Shown here piece by piece: positions 5,667 to 6,631 of a DNA stretch of 6,631 bases; positions within the stretch are counted from its first letter, which is position 1; the number at the start of each line of letters is the position of its first letter. The translations under genes were made by a program, and so were the position numbers. The DNA comes from Solobacterium sp. (lineage in GTDB: Bacteria; Bacillota_I; Bacilli_A; Erysipelotrichales; Erysipelotrichaceae): assembly GCA_016291725.1 (NCBI GenBank), contig JAEEYJ010000144.1, forward strand, positions 1 through 6,631, in the 5' to 3' direction. The notes under the pieces were generated by a model that saw nothing but the letters and a program-made list of their open reading frames with translations, searched no databases and had not been told where the DNA came from.

Positions 5667-6631
5667 CCTGCAGCTCCTTTGCTTTCAGACTGAAACGGAA
5701 TATGGTTCCTTTCGGATGGTTGTCCAGCACTTCGATCTTCTGACCGTGTGCCTGCAGTATCATAGCGCAGAGATTCAGACCGATTCCCATGCTCCGGTTT
5801 GTTTCGGACAGTCCTCTGTGCCCGGTATAGTAGAGATCGAAGATGTGTTCCTTCATTCCGTCGGGAATCCCATCACCATCATCCGCTACCGAAATGAAGA
5901 TAAGACCATCTTCCTTGGTGCAGCGGATGGTTATGGCTGATCCCGCAGGTGTATGCTTGATGGCATTGTTGATCAGGTTGGTCAGGACCTGCAGGATCAG
6001 GCGGGAATCCATTTCAGCGAACAGTGCTTCCTCCGGCCTTTGGAAGGTGATTGTGTGCTCGCTGGCCCGGTAGTCCAGATGGTTCAGGCTCTCCTGGATG
6101 ACATCTTCAACGTTTTCTATGCTCGGCTGGATATACCGGTTGTTCTCCAGACGGCTCATAGACAGTATATTCTCCATCTGTGACGCAAGCCAGAAGGAAT
6201 CTTCCCGGATGTCTTCATAGATGGCCTGCTTGTCGTTTTCTTCCATGGAGGAACCCATGGAGATCAGGTTTGAAGTATTGCCGATGATGGAGGTCAGCGG
6301 TGTGCGCAGATCGTGGGACAGCGAACGCAGCAGTCCTGCCCGGTAGCGCTCCTGTTCTGCCTGGATCTCCGCCGCTGCTTTTTCCTGCATGGTGTGCTCG
6401 TTGTTCAGGGCAAGAATGAACTCATTGATGATCGAGAGAAGAAGGGTATTCTCGAATTCGGTAAAGGACCGGCCTTTCATGTCAATGCGCAGAACACCGT
6501 ATACTGTCTGATCCGAGGCAATCCGGAGATATCTGTAGGGGTGCTGGGAGAACCTGCCGGTATAGGCGCCTGCCTGCTGCTTTCCTTCGCAGACCGAACG
6601 CAGGATCTCTGTTTCTTCCTGGTCTTCGGAA
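5638..6631 (-). CDS. kdpD: KdpD-like sensor histidine kinase, C-terminal part (5' end outside window)
   Basis: The minus-strand frame is open from the right window edge to the TGA at 5638-5640, giving 330 visible residues; the ATG at 6478-6480 is internal, because coding continues for 50 more codons to the edge. The visible part starts in what looks like the end of a GAF domain (YRYLRIASDQTVYGVLRID), followed by a helical linker. The HisKA domain has the H-box LSHDLRTPLTSIIG with phospho-accepting His at visible residue 106 (bases 6313-6315). The ATPase domain has the N-box NLINNAIKHTP (about 218-228), G1 box DDGDGIPDG (from 250), F-box IFDLYYTGHR and G2 region MGIGLNLC (about 281-288). The layout GAF-HisKA-HATPase plus a KdpE partner 29 bases overlapping points to KdpD. 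Whether the upstream KdpD, universal-stress and four-helix membrane domains exist cannot be seen; a shorter KdpD-like kinase is possible. Confidence 0.85.
   Translation of the reverse strand, partial: SEDQEETEILRSVCEGKQQAGAYTGRFSQHPYRYLRIASDQTVYGVLRIDMKGRSFTEFENTLLLSIINEFILALNNEHTMQEKAAAEIQAEQERYRAGLLRSLSHDLRTPLTSIIGNTSNLISMGSSMEENDKQAIYEDIREDSFWLASQMENILSMSRLENNRYIQPSIENVEDVIQESLNHLDYRASEHTITFQRPEEALFAEMDSRLILQVLTNLINNAIKHTPAGSAITIRCTKEDGLIFISVADDGDGIPDGMKEHIFDLYYTGHRGLSETNRSMGIGLNLCAMILQAHGQKIEVLDNHPKGTIFRFSLKAKELQDERIQNTDC

Noticed and set aside
6478..6480. ATG as the start of the sensor kinase
   Set aside because: Fifty further in-frame codons to the window edge read like the end of a GAF domain, so the methionine is internal.

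Overview
The window comes from a bacterial chromosome of moderate GC, a little above 50% by eye. It has densely packed genes with short or negative spacing, AGGAG-type ribosome binding sites, a consensus-like sigma-70/sigma-A promoter and U-tailed hairpin terminators. ScpB, two LAGC-type lipoproteins (one of the DUF4358 type), a YuxL-like S9 peptidase and a KdpDE-type two-component system together suggest a Bacillota host, probably an anaerobic gut Clostridia or Erysipelotrichia lineage. The class-level guess is low confidence and rests only on gene content.

Layout. (1) 1-1731, plus strand: the end of scpB (chromosome segregation), overlapped by a lipid-anchored SGNH/GDSL hydrolase-like protein, itself overlapped by a small DUF4358-type lipoprotein. 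An intrinsic terminator whose stem contains the last stop codon closes this unit. (2) 1753-4919, plus strand: a strong promoter begins 7 nt after the terminator T-run and drives a two-gene operon, a cytosolic S9-family (prolyl-oligopeptidase/acylaminoacyl-peptidase type) serine peptidase followed 13 nt later by a metal-dependent amidohydrolase of the imidazolonepropionase-like group. (3) 4968-6631, minus strand: kdpE and the C-terminal part of a kdpD-like sensor kinase, overlapping by 29 nt and running off the right edge. The convergent operons share one hairpin with a T-run on each side, a probable bidirectional terminator.

How the genes work together: region 1 joins a housekeeping segregation gene to two putative surface lipoproteins, which suggests a small envelope module riding on the scpAB transcript. 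Region 2 looks like intracellular peptide or cyclic-amide catabolism with an unknown substrate. Region 3 is a signalling pair, probably for potassium or turgor; no kdpFABC transporter genes are visible here.

There is no gene-free stretch longer than 300 bases. I see no RNA genes, mobile elements, CRISPR arrays or attachment sites, and no clear evidence of a wholly new system. The least characterised part is the SGNH plus DUF4358 lipoprotein pair. Three gene starts were set from ribosome binding site spacing; for the peptidase and amidohydrolase this puts the start downstream of the longest open frame.
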